The notes under the pieces: generated by a model
Databases searched by the model: none
The model's input: the letters and a program-made list of their open reading frames with translations, nothing else
Told to the model about the DNA's origin: nothing
Shown here: one piece after another, positions 52,433 through 61,257 of the stretch
Position numbering within the stretch: position 1 is the first letter of the stretch
Layout: every line of letters starts with the position of its first letter
DNA from: JANQPX01 sp050633905
GTDB lineage: Bacteria > Pseudomonadota > Alphaproteobacteria > Geminicoccales > Geminicoccaceae
Assembly: GCA_050633905.1 (NCBI GenBank)
Contig: JBOEHJ010000064.1
Location: 56,289 to 120,288, forward strand
Length of the DNA stretch: 64,000 bases
Reading direction: 5' to 3'
Translations under genes and position numbers: made by a program

Positions 52433-55075
52433 ATGCTGGACAAGACGTACGAACCCACCGAGGTCGAGCAAAAGCACGATCAACGCTGGGAAGCCGAGGG
52501 TCATTTCAAGGCTAGCGAAGCCGCGGATCGAGAACCCTATTGCATCATGATGCCGCCGCCGAACGTGACCGGCAGCCTGCATATGGGCCATGCGCTCACC
52601 TTCACCATTCAAGATACCCTGGTACGTTTTCACCGGATGCAGGGCCGTGCCGTTCTCTGGCAACCAGGCAGTGACCATGCCGGCATCGCCACCCAGGTCG
52701 TGGTGGAGCGCCAGATTGCACCGGCCAGTCGACACGATCTCGGCCGCGAAAAATTCGTCGGAAAGATCTGGGATTGGAAAGCCGAATCCGGCGGCATGAT
52801 CAGCAAGCAGCTGCATCGCCTTGGGGCCTCACCTGACTGGTCGCGCGAGCGCTTCACCCTGGACCAAGGCTTGTCCGATGCGGTGCGCAAGGTCTTCGTC
52901 GACCTCCATCGCGACGGGTTGATCTATAAGGACAAGCGCCTGGTCAATTGGGATTGCACGCTGCAAAGCGCGGTTTCCGATCTCGAGGTCGATCAGAATG
53001 AGGTGGATGGGCATCTCTGGTATATCCGTTACCCGATCAAGGAAGAGCCCGGACGATCCATCACGGTCGCGACCACCCGTCCCGAAACCATGCTTGGTGA
53101 CAGCGGCGTTGCCGTTCATCCCGAAGATGAGCGCTACAAGGCACTCATAGGCAAGCATGCGATCCTGCCGCTGGTCGGGCGCGATCTGCCCATCGTTGCC
53201 GATGACTACTCGGATCCCGAGAAGGGATCCGGTGCGGTGAAGATGACACCGGCACACGACTTCAACGACTTCGATGTGGGCCGGCGCCACGATCTGGAAC
53301 TGATCAATATTTTTGATGCTGAAGGCCGGGTCAACGAGCTTGCACCCGAAGCCTATCGCGGTATGGATCGGTTTGAGGCACGGAAGAAAATCGTTGCTGA
53401 TCTCGAAGCAGAAGGCCTGATCGAGAAGATTGAGCCGATCAAGCATGCCGTTCCGTTCAGCGAACGCTCGGGCACGCCAATCGAGCCCTATCTTTCGGAC
53501 CAGTGGTATGCGGATGCCAAGACGCTGGCCAAAGACGCGATCGAAGCGGTCGAGGACGGCCGCACCCGCTTCGTGCCCAAGCAATATGAGAACGTTTATT
53601 TCGAATGGATGCGCAACATCCAGCCCTGGTGCATTTCGCGTCAGCTTTGGTGGGGCCATCAGATACCCGCTTGGTACGGTCCGGATGGTGAGACTTTCGT
53701 TGCGATGGATGAGGCCGAGGCCGCGAAGCTCGCGGAGGCTCACTATGGCAGGCCCACCGATCTTAGCCAGGATGAGGATGTTCTCGACACCTGGTTTTCA
53801 TCCGGCCTTTGGGCATTCTCGACCCTTGGCTGGCCGGAAGAGACATCCGAGCTCAAGCGCTTTTATCCCACCAGCGTTCTCGTGACCGGTTTCGACATCA
53901 TCTTTTTCTGGGTCGCCCGGATGATGATGCTAAGTCAGAAATTCATGGGCGAGGTGCCATTCAAGGATATCTATATCCACGGTCTCGTCCGTGACGAGCG
54001 CGGTCAGAAAATGTCCAAATCCAAGGGCAATGTCATCGATCCGCTCGACCTGATCGAGAAATACGGCGCCGATGCCTTGCGGTTTACGATCCTGGCCAGC
54101 ACCGGGCAAGGGCGCGATATCAAGTTCGGTGAAAGCCGCGTTCAGGGCTACCGTAACTTTGCAACCAAGCTTTGGAATGCAGCGCGCTTTTGCGAGATGA
54201 ACAGCTGCGATCTGGACCCCGATTTTGATCCGGCACGTTGCAACAATATCGTCAATCGCTGGATCATCGGCAAACTGAGCACGGCCAGCCGTCAGGCACA
54301 GGATGCCTTCGCCGCCTATCGCTTCAACGAAGCCGCCAATGTGCTCTATCAGTTCACCTGGAACGACTTCTGCGATTGGTATGTCGAACTCGCCAAGCCG
54401 ATGCTCATGGGCGATGACGAGACGGTCAAGGCGGAAACCCAAAAGACCGCCGGCTGGGTGTTGGCCAAGATGCTGCATCTCCTGCACCCCGCCACACCTT
54501 TCGTCACGGAAGAGCTTTGGGAGCGCCGCTATGGTGCGCCAGGCGGCCCATTGATCGCCGCCTCTTGGCCGACATTCGAGCCGAACTTGGTTGATACGGA
54601 AGCGGCGAGCGAAATTGATTGGCTGATCAAGACCATCAGCGCCATCCGTGGCGCACGAAGCGAGACCGGCGTGCCGCCAGCGACCAAGCTCGCCTTGATG
54701 GTTCATGGCGCAAGCGAGGAGAACAAATCGCGTTTGCGCCGTCATCAGGCAGCCCTTGAACGCCTTGCCCGGCTGGCCGAAATCCTGCCGACAGACGAAC
54801 CGATTGCCAAAGGCTCGCTTCAAATCGTCGTCGATGAGGCCACCTACGCCTTGCCGCTCGCGGATGTCATCGACCTTGAGCAAGAGCGCCAGCGGCTCGA
54901 CAAGGAACTGACCAAAGCGCAGACCGACCTCGACAAGATCGAGAAGAAGCTGTCCAACCCGCAATTTCTCGACCGCGCACCGCCTGAGGTGATCGAGGAG
55001 CAGCGTTCGCGCCGGGTCGATATCGAGCAAAACAGAGAGAAGCTGAACGCCGCCCTCGCCCGCATCGCCGATTGA
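52433..55075 (+). CDS. valS: Valyl-tRNA synthetase
   Basis: An 880-residue class I aminoacyl-tRNA synthetase. The HIGH motif is PPPNVTGSLHMGHAL (HMGH), the editing domain occupies about 190-330, the KMSKS motif is GQKMSKSKGNVIDPLD, and the last 70 residues form the coiled coil typical of ValRS (QERQRLDKELTKAQTDLDKI). It charges tRNA-Val and hydrolyses mischarged threonine. The ATG at 52433 matches the family start (MLDKTYEPTEVE). It follows popZ. Confidence 0.97.
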   Translation: MLDKTYEPTEVEQKHDQRWEAEGHFKASEAADREPYCIMMPPPNVTGSLHMGHALTFTIQDTLVRFHRMQGRAVLWQPGSDHAGIATQVVVERQIAPASRHDLGREKFVGKIWDWKAESGGMISKQLHRLGASPDWSRERFTLDQGLSDAVRKVFVDLHRDGLIYKDKRLVNWDCTLQSAVSDLEVDQNEVDGHLWYIRYPIKEEPGRSITVATTRPETMLGDSGVAVHPEDERYKALIGKHAILPLVGRDLPIVADDYSDPEKGSGAVKMTPAHDFNDFDVGRRHDLELINIFDAEGRVNELAPEAYRGMDRFEARKKIVADLEAEGLIEKIEPIKHAVPFSERSGTPIEPYLSDQWYADAKTLAKDAIEAVEDGRTRFVPKQYENVYFEWMRNIQPWCISRQLWWGHQIPAWYGPDGETFVAMDEAEAAKLAEAHYGRPTDLSQDEDVLDTWFSSGLWAFSTLGWPEETSELKRFYPTSVLVTGFDIIFFWVARMMMLSQKFMGEVPFKDIYIHGLVRDERGQKMSKSKGNVIDPLDLIEKYGADALRFTILASTGQGRDIKFGESRVQGYRNFATKLWNAARFCEMNSCDLDPDFDPARCNNIVNRWIIGKLSTASRQAQDAFAAYRFNEAANVLYQFTWNDFCDWYVELAKPMLMGDDETVKAETQKTAGWVLAKMLHLLHPATPFVTEELWERRYGAPGGPLIAASWPTFEPNLVDTEAASEIDWLIKTISAIRGARSETGVPPATKLALMVHGASEENKSRLRRHQAALERLARLAEILPTDEPIAKGSLQIVVDEATYALPLADVIDLEQERQRLDKELTKAQTDLDKIEKKLSNPQFLDRAPPEVIEEQRSRRVDIEQNREKLNAALARIAD

Positions 55076-55199
55076 TTTTTTTCGGCCTGGACGGCGCCGA
55101 TTTTCTTGGCCGCTGACCTGCCGCTGATGGCGATCTGGTCATGGGGAACAAGAAGCGGACCGAAGCTTCGACAACTGAGAACCAAGGGAGACTAAGCCG

Positions 55200-56579
55200 G
55201 TGCTGGATTGTTTCGTCGCCGACCAGGATGACCTCGATGCAAACCCTCTTGCGGTTGTCAGCGCTGAAGACTTCGAAAACTGGCTAAACGGTCAGCCCGA
55301 GGCGACCAAAAACTGGCTGAAGAGCATCAGCTTTCGTGCCAAGGCCAAGCGTGCTGCCATGATACCGTCGGCAGACGGCAAGCTAGCCGGGGCGGTCATG
55401 ATCCAAAGCAAGCCTTCGGACCTCTGGGATTTTGCCAAGCTCAGACGTGCCTTGCCGGCCGGCAATTGGCGTCTGCCGTCCGAGATGGCAGATGGGCAGC
55501 GAGGTAAGGCAGCGCTTGCCTGGGCGCTCGCTGCCTATCGATTCAATCGTTACAAAAAAATCGACGACGAGCCGATTTGCCTCGCGCTTAGCGAGGATCG
55601 CCATAGCAAGGAGGCTCAGATTCTGGCGGAGGCGATTTATCTCGGCCGCGATTTGGTCAATACGCCAGCCAACGACATGGGACCGGCCGAGCTTGAGGCA
55701 GCTTGCCGCAGGGTTGCTAAGACCTACGGTGCCGATGTCAGAACGGTTGAGGGCGAGGCACTTCTCGAGGAAAATTTCCCAGCGATCCACACCGTCGGCC
55801 GGGCCAGTGATCGAGCGCCACGCATGATCGATCTCACCTGGGGAGCTGAAGACGCGCCCAAGCTGACCCTCGTCGGCAAGGGCGTTTGTTTCGATACTGG
55901 CGGGCTCGATCTAAAGCCGGCCGCCGGCATGGCCATCATGAAAAAGGATATGGGCGGCGCTGCGACAACCTTGGCGACCGCCCAAGCCGTGATGGCGCTT
56001 GGCCTCCCGGTCCGCTTGCGCTTGTTGATCGGCGCCGTCGAGAACAGTGTCAGCGCCAATGCATTTCGCCCAGGCGACATCATCCAAACGCGAAAAGGCC
56101 TCAGCGTCGAGATCGGCAATACCGATGCCGAAGGGCGTCTGGTGCTGGCCGATCTCTTGGCGCTCGGTGATGACGAGCAGCCTGATTTGATGATCGATTG
56201 CGCGACGCTGACAGGGGCAGCAAGGGTCGCCTTGGGCGCCGACCTTCCGGCATTGTTCACCCCGGACGACCAGCTGGCCGATGCACTACTCAAGGCGGGC
56301 CTGGTTGCCGAAGACTCGCTTTGGCGCTTGCCACTGCACCGCCCTTATCGGGAGATCATCGACAGCCCGATCGCCGATATCAACAACGCCGGTGCTGGGG
56401 GCATGGCCGGCACGATCACCGCTGCTCTTTTCCTGAAGGATTTTGTCACCGCGACCGAAAGCTGGGCGCATCTCGATATCTATGGCTGGACGCCGAGTTC
56501 AAAACCGGGCCGACCGAAAGGTGGCGAGGCGACCGCTCTTCGAGCACTGGTCGAGATGATCAAGACACGGTTTGCATAG
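55200..56579 (+). CDS. Leucyl aminopeptidase-family (M17) peptidase
   Basis: A 459-residue M17 peptidase with the signature NTDAEGRLVLAD at about 307-318, and metal/active-site residues in VGKGVCFDTGGLDLKP and KKDMGGAATTLATAQAVM. The lysine and aspartates of the two-zinc site are present. Family members cut N-terminal residues from peptides in the cytosol as hexamers. The shorter, divergent N-terminal domain resembles the alphaproteobacterial PepA/PepB-like branch rather than E. coli PepA. The start is GTG with GGGAG 10 bases upstream. The thioesterase gene follows after 23 bases. Confidence 0.92.
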   Translation: MLDCFVADQDDLDANPLAVVSAEDFENWLNGQPEATKNWLKSISFRAKAKRAAMIPSADGKLAGAVMIQSKPSDLWDFAKLRRALPAGNWRLPSEMADGQRGKAALAWALAAYRFNRYKKIDDEPICLALSEDRHSKEAQILAEAIYLGRDLVNTPANDMGPAELEAACRRVAKTYGADVRTVEGEALLEENFPAIHTVGRASDRAPRMIDLTWGAEDAPKLTLVGKGVCFDTGGLDLKPAAGMAIMKKDMGGAATTLATAQAVMALGLPVRLRLLIGAVENSVSANAFRPGDIIQTRKGLSVEIGNTDAEGRLVLADLLALGDDEQPDLMIDCATLTGAARVALGADLPALFTPDDQLADALLKAGLVAEDSLWRLPLHRPYREIIDSPIADINNAGAGGMAGTITAALFLKDFVTATESWAHLDIYGWTPSSKPGRPKGGEATALRALVEMIKTRFA

Positions 56580-56602
56580 GCTGTTTTAGATTTGAGCAAC
56601 CG

Positions 56603-57046
56603 ATGACCCAAGACCAACCCTTGTCGCGAGAAGCCTTCAAGGCGTTCTTTGATCTACCGACCCGGTGGATGGACAACGACATCTATGGTCACGTCAACAA
56701 TGTACAGTATTACAGCTTTTTCGACACGGCGATTGCTCATTACCTGATTGAGAAGGGCGGGCTCGATCCCAAGTGCAGCGAAAGCATCGGTTATTGTATC
56801 GAGAGCGGCTGTCGGTACCGAAAACCAATCACCTTTCCGGAAAGGATTACAGCCGGCATTCGCGTGACTAAGCTTGGTCGCACCAGCGTGCGCTACGAGA
56901 TCGGGCTGTTTCGGGAAGACGATCAGGAAACCGCAGCAGATGGATATTTCGTCCATGTCTTCGTCGATCGCGCGACGGAAAAGCCGACCCCGCTTTCGCC
57001 AACACTGCGCGAGGCACTTTCGAAAATCATCGCTCCATCGACTTGA
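56603..57046 (+). CDS. Acyl-CoA thioesterase, 4-hydroxybenzoyl-CoA thioesterase-like hotdog fold
   Basis: A 147-residue hotdog protein. The catalytic segment TRWMDNDIYGHVNNVQYYSF contains the conserved D-x-D-x-x-G-H-V-N-N of YbgC/4HBT thioesterases. It hydrolyses an acyl-CoA in the cytosol; chain length is not predictable. The frame extends upstream, but only the ATG at 56603 gives a family-like N-terminus. It lies 23 bases after the aminopeptidase gene. Confidence 0.9.
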   Translation: MTQDQPLSREAFKAFFDLPTRWMDNDIYGHVNNVQYYSFFDTAIAHYLIEKGGLDPKCSESIGYCIESGCRYRKPITFPERITAGIRVTKLGRTSVRYEIGLFREDDQETAADGYFVHVFVDRATEKPTPLSPTLREALSKIIAPST

Positions 57047-57121
57047 TTTTTTGCCTCCAGGCCGATCAGCTTGCCTAACGCTGCTTAACGCGGCTAGATT
57101 GCCCGTGCTGACAATCGGTTA

Positions 57122-57646
57122 GTGCAAGGCTTGGCAGCGGAGAAGCTTTTGGACGGGACGAGGGCACGGCTCAAGATCAACCTGTCTCAAGGTGAGTTCG
57201 AGGTTGAAGGCAGCGAGGCCTTCGTCGAGCGCTATGCTGAACGGATCGATGAACTCTTCGCCAGCCTCGATCAACGTCAAATCGAGACGACACCGGTGAT
57301 CGCGGCGGTCGTCGAGGAGACGGACGCTCCCAACGATCAGGCGACCAAGGATATGCCTGGCCATATCGGCGAATGGCTGGAACATCTGCCAAGATCGTCA
57401 ACTGACGTTGATCGCATGTTGCTCGCCGGCTATTTCGCCCAGCTCAGAAGCGGCGATCAGTCCTTCGGCACGGGCGAGGCCAACACATTGCTCACCGATC
57501 AGGGTATCAAGGTCGGCAACCCCTCCCAATGCGTTAAGCAGAATCTGGTGGCCAAGCGCGTGTTTCGCCATCAACGCCGCTATCGCGTCTCGCAAACCGG
57601 GCTCGACCAGCTTCGCCAATTGCTGGGCCCCATCTTCAAAATCTAG
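57122..57646 (+). CDS. Conserved-looking protein of unknown function upstream of pcm
   Basis: A 174-residue protein I cannot assign. It has an N-terminal alpha-beta segment (RARLKINLSQGEFEVEGSEA) and a C-terminal region that looks like a winged helix (QGIKVGNPSQCVKQNL, then RYRVSQTGLDQLRQLL), with no signal peptide or membrane helix. The start is GTG; its ribosome binding site is weak. The stop is 4 bases before the pcm start, so the two are translationally linked. A DNA- or protein-binding role is possible but not shown. Confidence 0.75.
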   Translation: MQGLAAEKLLDGTRARLKINLSQGEFEVEGSEAFVERYAERIDELFASLDQRQIETTPVIAAVVEETDAPNDQATKDMPGHIGEWLEHLPRSSTDVDRMLLAGYFAQLRSGDQSFGTGEANTLLTDQGIKVGNPSQCVKQNLVAKRVFRHQRRYRVSQTGLDQLRQLLGPIFKI

Positions 57647-57650
57647 GCCC

Positions 57651-58343
57651 GTGGCGGGCCGGCCGTTATTTGGGTCTGCGGCTGAGTTTGCTGCTGCGCG
57701 CTCTGTTCTGGTGAAAGATATCGAGGCCAAGGTCGCGCGCTACGGCAATGGCGACGGTGGCAAGGCACTGGACATCAGGGTCTTGGACGTGATCGGCAGG
57801 ATACCACGAGAAGAATTCGTGCCGGAGATGGAACGTGCCGACGCCTACGCCAATCGACCCTTGCCGATCGGCCATAGGCAGACCATCTCGCAACCGCTGA
57901 TCGTCGCTTACATGACCCATCACCTCCAGCTTTTGCCGACGAGCAAGGTTCTGGAGATCGGCACCGGCTCCGGCTATCAGACCGCCATTCTCGCCGAATT
58001 TGCGGGCGAGGTGGTGACGGTTGAGAACGTTGCCACCTTAGCGGTTGCGGCAAAAACGAGGCTGACAGCGCTTGGCTATCGCAACATTCGTTTTATCCAG
58101 GGTGATGGAAGGCTTGGCTGCCCTGATGAGACCAACATCGATCGCATCATCGTCACTGCTGCCAGCGAGGCGATCCCCCCTGCCCTTCTCGACCAACTAG
58201 CGCCGTCGGGCCGCTTGGTGATGCCGGTCGGAGGCGGCAGTGGGCAGCATCTTGTCCTCGTCATCAAGGACATATCTGGCAACATCGAAGAACGCCGGCT
58301 TTTCCCGGTCGACTTCGTTCCCCTGACCCATGGCTGCGGCTAG
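57651..58343 (+). CDS. pcm: Protein-L-isoaspartate O-methyltransferase
   Basis: A 230-residue enzyme with the intact motif VLEIGTGSGYQTAILAEFAG and the family segments PREEFVPEMERADAYANRPL and GHRQTISQPLIVAYM. The catalytic-loop Ser/Gln region is normal. It methylates damaged isoaspartyl residues so that they can revert. The GTG start is 4 bases after the preceding stop. This is the functional-looking member of the two PCMT-family genes in the window. Confidence 0.94.
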   Translation: MAGRPLFGSAAEFAAARSVLVKDIEAKVARYGNGDGGKALDIRVLDVIGRIPREEFVPEMERADAYANRPLPIGHRQTISQPLIVAYMTHHLQLLPTSKVLEIGTGSGYQTAILAEFAGEVVTVENVATLAVAAKTRLTALGYRNIRFIQGDGRLGCPDETNIDRIIVTAASEAIPPALLDQLAPSGRLVMPVGGGSGQHLVLVIKDISGNIEERRLFPVDFVPLTHGCG

Positions 58344-58791
58344 AACAAAATGACAATGTCTTCTCGGGCGGCTGTTGCCGGCAGCACATGTTAACCCTTC
58401 ACCATAAAGCTCATCGATCTGGTCCATGTGATCCTGGGAATTCGAACCTTGCCCAACTTTGCTGCGAGCAGGTAGATCGCCAGGATCACTTGGACCTGTG
58501 CAGAAACCATAAAGCCCCAAAGTTTAGGCTTTGTTAGCTTGAGATAGGACACATTCTAACCAATTGTCGTCACTGGCTAGAGAAAGCTGGAGCAGCGCAA
58601 GCCTCTTGGTCGTCCTGGCCCTGACAAGGCAATCGATGGAACAGTGCTTGATCAAATCCAGCTCTCGTTTTAAAGTTTAACCATGTTGACGTCTCACCAT
58701 AGCGGCTCTTTGCGAATTAGCTGCCCGACCTCTTACCGAGGTCGGGATAGTGTTGCTCGCCTAGCCGATATCTATGTCGTGGAGTGTCATC
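58344..58791. other. Intergenic region after pcm
   Basis: About 450 bases without a gene. It ends with a strong inverted repeat (58724-58746) that lies in the 5' region of the next gene. I see nothing else. Confidence 0.4.
58724..58746. repeat. Inverted repeat CCCGACCTC-TTACC-GAGGTCGGG
   Basis: Nine perfect pairs around a five-base loop, 46 bases upstream of the ACT-like gene. There is no T-tract on either strand, so it may be an attenuator, operator or transcript-stabilising hairpin rather than a terminator. Confidence 0.6.
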
Positions 58792-59112
58792 ATGCCGTTC
58801 GTCCAAGCGCCTAACCACCAAAAAGTTACCTCATCTTCATCAACGACCAAACGGATCGATTGCTTTTCGGTCACCACTGAAGCCGACCCGTCGATCCTTC
58901 CTCGTATCCTCGATATCGTCGCGATGTTCGACCAGGTGCCCGAGCGCTGCCATAGCTCCAGGCTGGATCACGAACCCGGCCGTCCCCTTATAATCGATCT
59001 GCAAATCGCCGGTCTTGCCGCCGATGAGGTCCATTTGATCGAGAAAAAGCTGGAACGAATGGTCCTCGTTACCCAAGTATTGTGTTCGGAGAAACGCCAG
59101 GCAGCCGCCTGA
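58792..59112 (+). CDS. Stand-alone ACT-like domain protein
   Basis: A 106-residue protein. After a 20-residue tail, the pattern DCFSVTTEADPSILPRILDI, a central strand RPLIIDLQIAGL and a closing helix-strand EVHLIEKKLERMVLVTQVL fits an ACT-like fold similar to the acetolactate synthase small subunit. ACT domains bind amino acids to regulate enzymes. The glycine at the usual ligand-binding turn is not obvious, so ligand binding is uncertain. GGAG precedes the ATG. Confidence 0.6.
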   Translation: MPFVQAPNHQKVTSSSSTTKRIDCFSVTTEADPSILPRILDIVAMFDQVPERCHSSRLDHEPGRPLIIDLQIAGLAADEVHLIEKKLERMVLVTQVLCSEKRQAAA

Positions 59113-59200
59113 TCTGGAGTTCCAGGACGGTCGGCTGCATGAAGCCGAGGCGAGATCGAGATCTTACCGCGGCGCAAAAAAGACTGGATTGGACCCTCAT

Positions 59201-59812
59201 ATGCTTTGTTTTCGATGGCTTTCGAGCGGCTTGCTTACCCTTTCAGCCCTAACCTTCCTGGGGACGACGAGCGCATCGGCGACGACTGAGCCCTGTGACC
59301 GTCTGTTTGTGCCGGAAGGCTACGAGCTGACCTGCACGGTCGAACGCCTGGAAGGCGACGATTCCTGGGAAGTCTCTGTTCACCCTTTGGATGGAACCTT
59401 TGCCGGGCTGAGCGAACTCAAGCTAGCGCCAGTGATGGATGACGTGAGCGATCCCGAAACTTGGCTTCAAGAGCAAATCAGGATCGATGCAAGTGGGCTT
59501 GAGGACGCGCTGACCAGCTTCCTCGATGATGAGGACAATCCATTTTCCGCCGAGAGCTGGTGGCAGTCTCTCAAGGGTTTGAAGGACGTAGTGCACACCC
59601 TGTCTGATCTGCCGCTCGATTCCTGTGAAGCGCCAGTGGAGAATAGTGATCTTGTCAGCTGGAAGATCGACTGTGATTGGGGGATCGGCTCGCTTCGTCA
59701 ATATCTGAGCGTCCATCTGGTGGAGCGCGACGGGCAATATTATATGCTACGCGTGCAGACCATGAACGAACGCCGCTATCGCCACCTCTCCGCCATCGCC
59801 AACTCGTTCTGA
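59201..59812 (+). CDS. Exported protein of unknown function
   Basis: A 203-residue protein with a signal peptide (LSSGLLTLSALTFLGTTSAS, cleavage near ATTEP). The mature part has four cysteines (in EPCDRL, LTCTVE, DSCEAP and KIDCDWG), which may form two disulfides, and ends in an alpha-beta region. No family is recognised. The frame is open from a TTG at 59189. It lies 34 bases before the glutaryl-CoA dehydrogenase gene but looks unrelated to it. Confidence 0.75.
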   Translation: MLCFRWLSSGLLTLSALTFLGTTSASATTEPCDRLFVPEGYELTCTVERLEGDDSWEVSVHPLDGTFAGLSELKLAPVMDDVSDPETWLQEQIRIDASGLEDALTSFLDDEDNPFSAESWWQSLKGLKDVVHTLSDLPLDSCEAPVENSDLVSWKIDCDWGIGSLRQYLSVHLVERDGQYYMLRVQTMNERRYRHLSAIANSF

Positions 59813-59846
59813 TCCGATAGCGAACAACATCAGGGAAGCAAAAGCC

Positions 59847-61079
59847 ATGTCATCGCCAGCAAAGGTTCTCGACAGCACGCCGGGCGGGCTAAACGACAAG
59901 AAGAAGTCGAGCTTCGATTGGGAAGACCCTTTCGGCCTCGAAGCACAGCTTTCCGAGGAAGAGCGCCTGGTGCGCGATACGGCCAGGGCCTATGCGCAGG
60001 AAAAGCTGATGCCGCGCATCCTTGAAGCCAATCGGCATGAGCGGGTTGAGCGCAGCATCTTCAACGAAATGGGCGAACTCGGTCTGCTCGGCTCGACCAT
60101 CGAAGGCTATGGCTGCGCTGGCGTCAATGCCGTTTCCTATGGGCTGGCAGCGCGCGAGGTGGAGAGGGTCGATTCAAGCTATCGGTCGATGCTGAGCGTA
60201 CAATCCTCCCTTGTGATGTACCCCATCGATGCCTTCGGCAGCGACGAGCAAAAGGAAACCTATCTGCCACACCTCGCGACCGGAGAACTGGTTGGTTGCT
60301 TTGGCCTGACTGAACCTGACCATGGCTCTGATCCGGGATCGATGACCACGCGTGCCAAATCGGTGGATGGTGGTTATCGGCTGAGCGGGGCTAAGAGCTG
60401 GATCACCAATGCGCCGATCGCCGATGTTTTTCTGGTCTGGGCGAAGGATGACGATGGCGTGATCCGTGGATTCCTTTTGGAGAAGGATGCGGAAGGCCTG
60501 GCTGCCCCCAAGATTGAGGGCAAATTTTCGCTCCGCGCCTCAGCCACAGGCCAGATCCTGATGGATGAGGTGTTCGTCCCGGCTAACCGCGTTCTGCCGA
60601 AGGTAACTGGCTTGAAAGGCCCCTTTAGCTGCCTCAACAAAGCGCGTTTCGGCATCGCCTTCGGCGCGATGGGGGCAGCCGAATTCTGCTGGCATGCAGC
60701 TCGGCTCTACACCCTGGAGCGCAAGCAGTTCAACCGCCCGCTGGCGGCCAACCAGCTGGTCCAGAAAAAGCTCGCCGACATGCAGACTGATATCGCCTTG
60801 GGTATGCAAGGCGCTCTTCGTCTCGGGCGCATGATGGATGAAGGCGAGGCCGCACCGGAGCTGATCTCCTTAATGAAGCGCAACAATTGTGGCAAGGCGC
60901 TGGAGATAGCACGGATAGCCAGGGACATGCATGGCGGCAATGGTGTCGCCGACGAATATCATGTCATTCGCCATGTCATGAACCTCGAGGCCGTCAATAC
61001 CTATGAGGGGACTCATGATGTGCATGCCCTGATCCTAGGCCGCGCCCAAACAGGCCTCCAGGCATTCACCGCCGGCTAG
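59847..61079 (+). CDS. gcdH: Glutaryl-CoA dehydrogenase
   Basis: A 410-residue acyl-CoA dehydrogenase. The N-terminal FDWEDPFGLEAQLSEEERLV, the FAD/substrate region GCFGLTEPDHGSDPGSM and the C-terminal NTYEGTHDVHALILGRAQTG, with the catalytic glutamate in Y-E-G-T, match GcdH better than other family members, which normally end E-G-T-N/S-E. It converts glutaryl-CoA to crotonyl-CoA in lysine and tryptophan breakdown. AGGGAAG precedes the ATG. Confidence 0.94.
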   Translation: MSSPAKVLDSTPGGLNDKKKSSFDWEDPFGLEAQLSEEERLVRDTARAYAQEKLMPRILEANRHERVERSIFNEMGELGLLGSTIEGYGCAGVNAVSYGLAAREVERVDSSYRSMLSVQSSLVMYPIDAFGSDEQKETYLPHLATGELVGCFGLTEPDHGSDPGSMTTRAKSVDGGYRLSGAKSWITNAPIADVFLVWAKDDDGVIRGFLLEKDAEGLAAPKIEGKFSLRASATGQILMDEVFVPANRVLPKVTGLKGPFSCLNKARFGIAFGAMGAAEFCWHAARLYTLERKQFNRPLAANQLVQKKLADMQTDIALGMQGALRLGRMMDEGEAAPELISLMKRNNCGKALEIARIARDMHGGNGVADEYHVIRHVMNLEAVNTYEGTHDVHALILGRAQTGLQAFTAG

Positions 61080-61195
61080 TGGCATGGCCACGTCATTGAC
61101 TTAAAGTCAGCTTAACCGTGCAAGTGGCCGTTTGACAGGTCAGCGGTCTCGATATGTTGGGTAAGAGCGCAAGTAGAGACGGATGACGACGGCGC

Positions 61196-61235
61196 AACAA
61201 AAAACCACCTCCGGCCGCTCGGCCGAAGGTGGTTT
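61196..61235 (-). terminator. Rho-independent terminator after the coiled-coil SH3 protein gene
   Basis: Arms 61202-61216 and 61221-61235 pair over 15 bases with one wobble around GCTC. On the minus strand the hairpin is followed by TTTTTTGTTG after the GGTGG. It serves the gene ending at 61258. Confidence 0.88.
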
Positions 61236-61257
61236 CAATCTGAAAACGTAACGCTGA

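Noticed and set aside
53930..55030. 366-codon frame antisense to valS
   Set aside because: A shadow of GC-rich coding DNA; valS has all catalytic motifs in the other strand.
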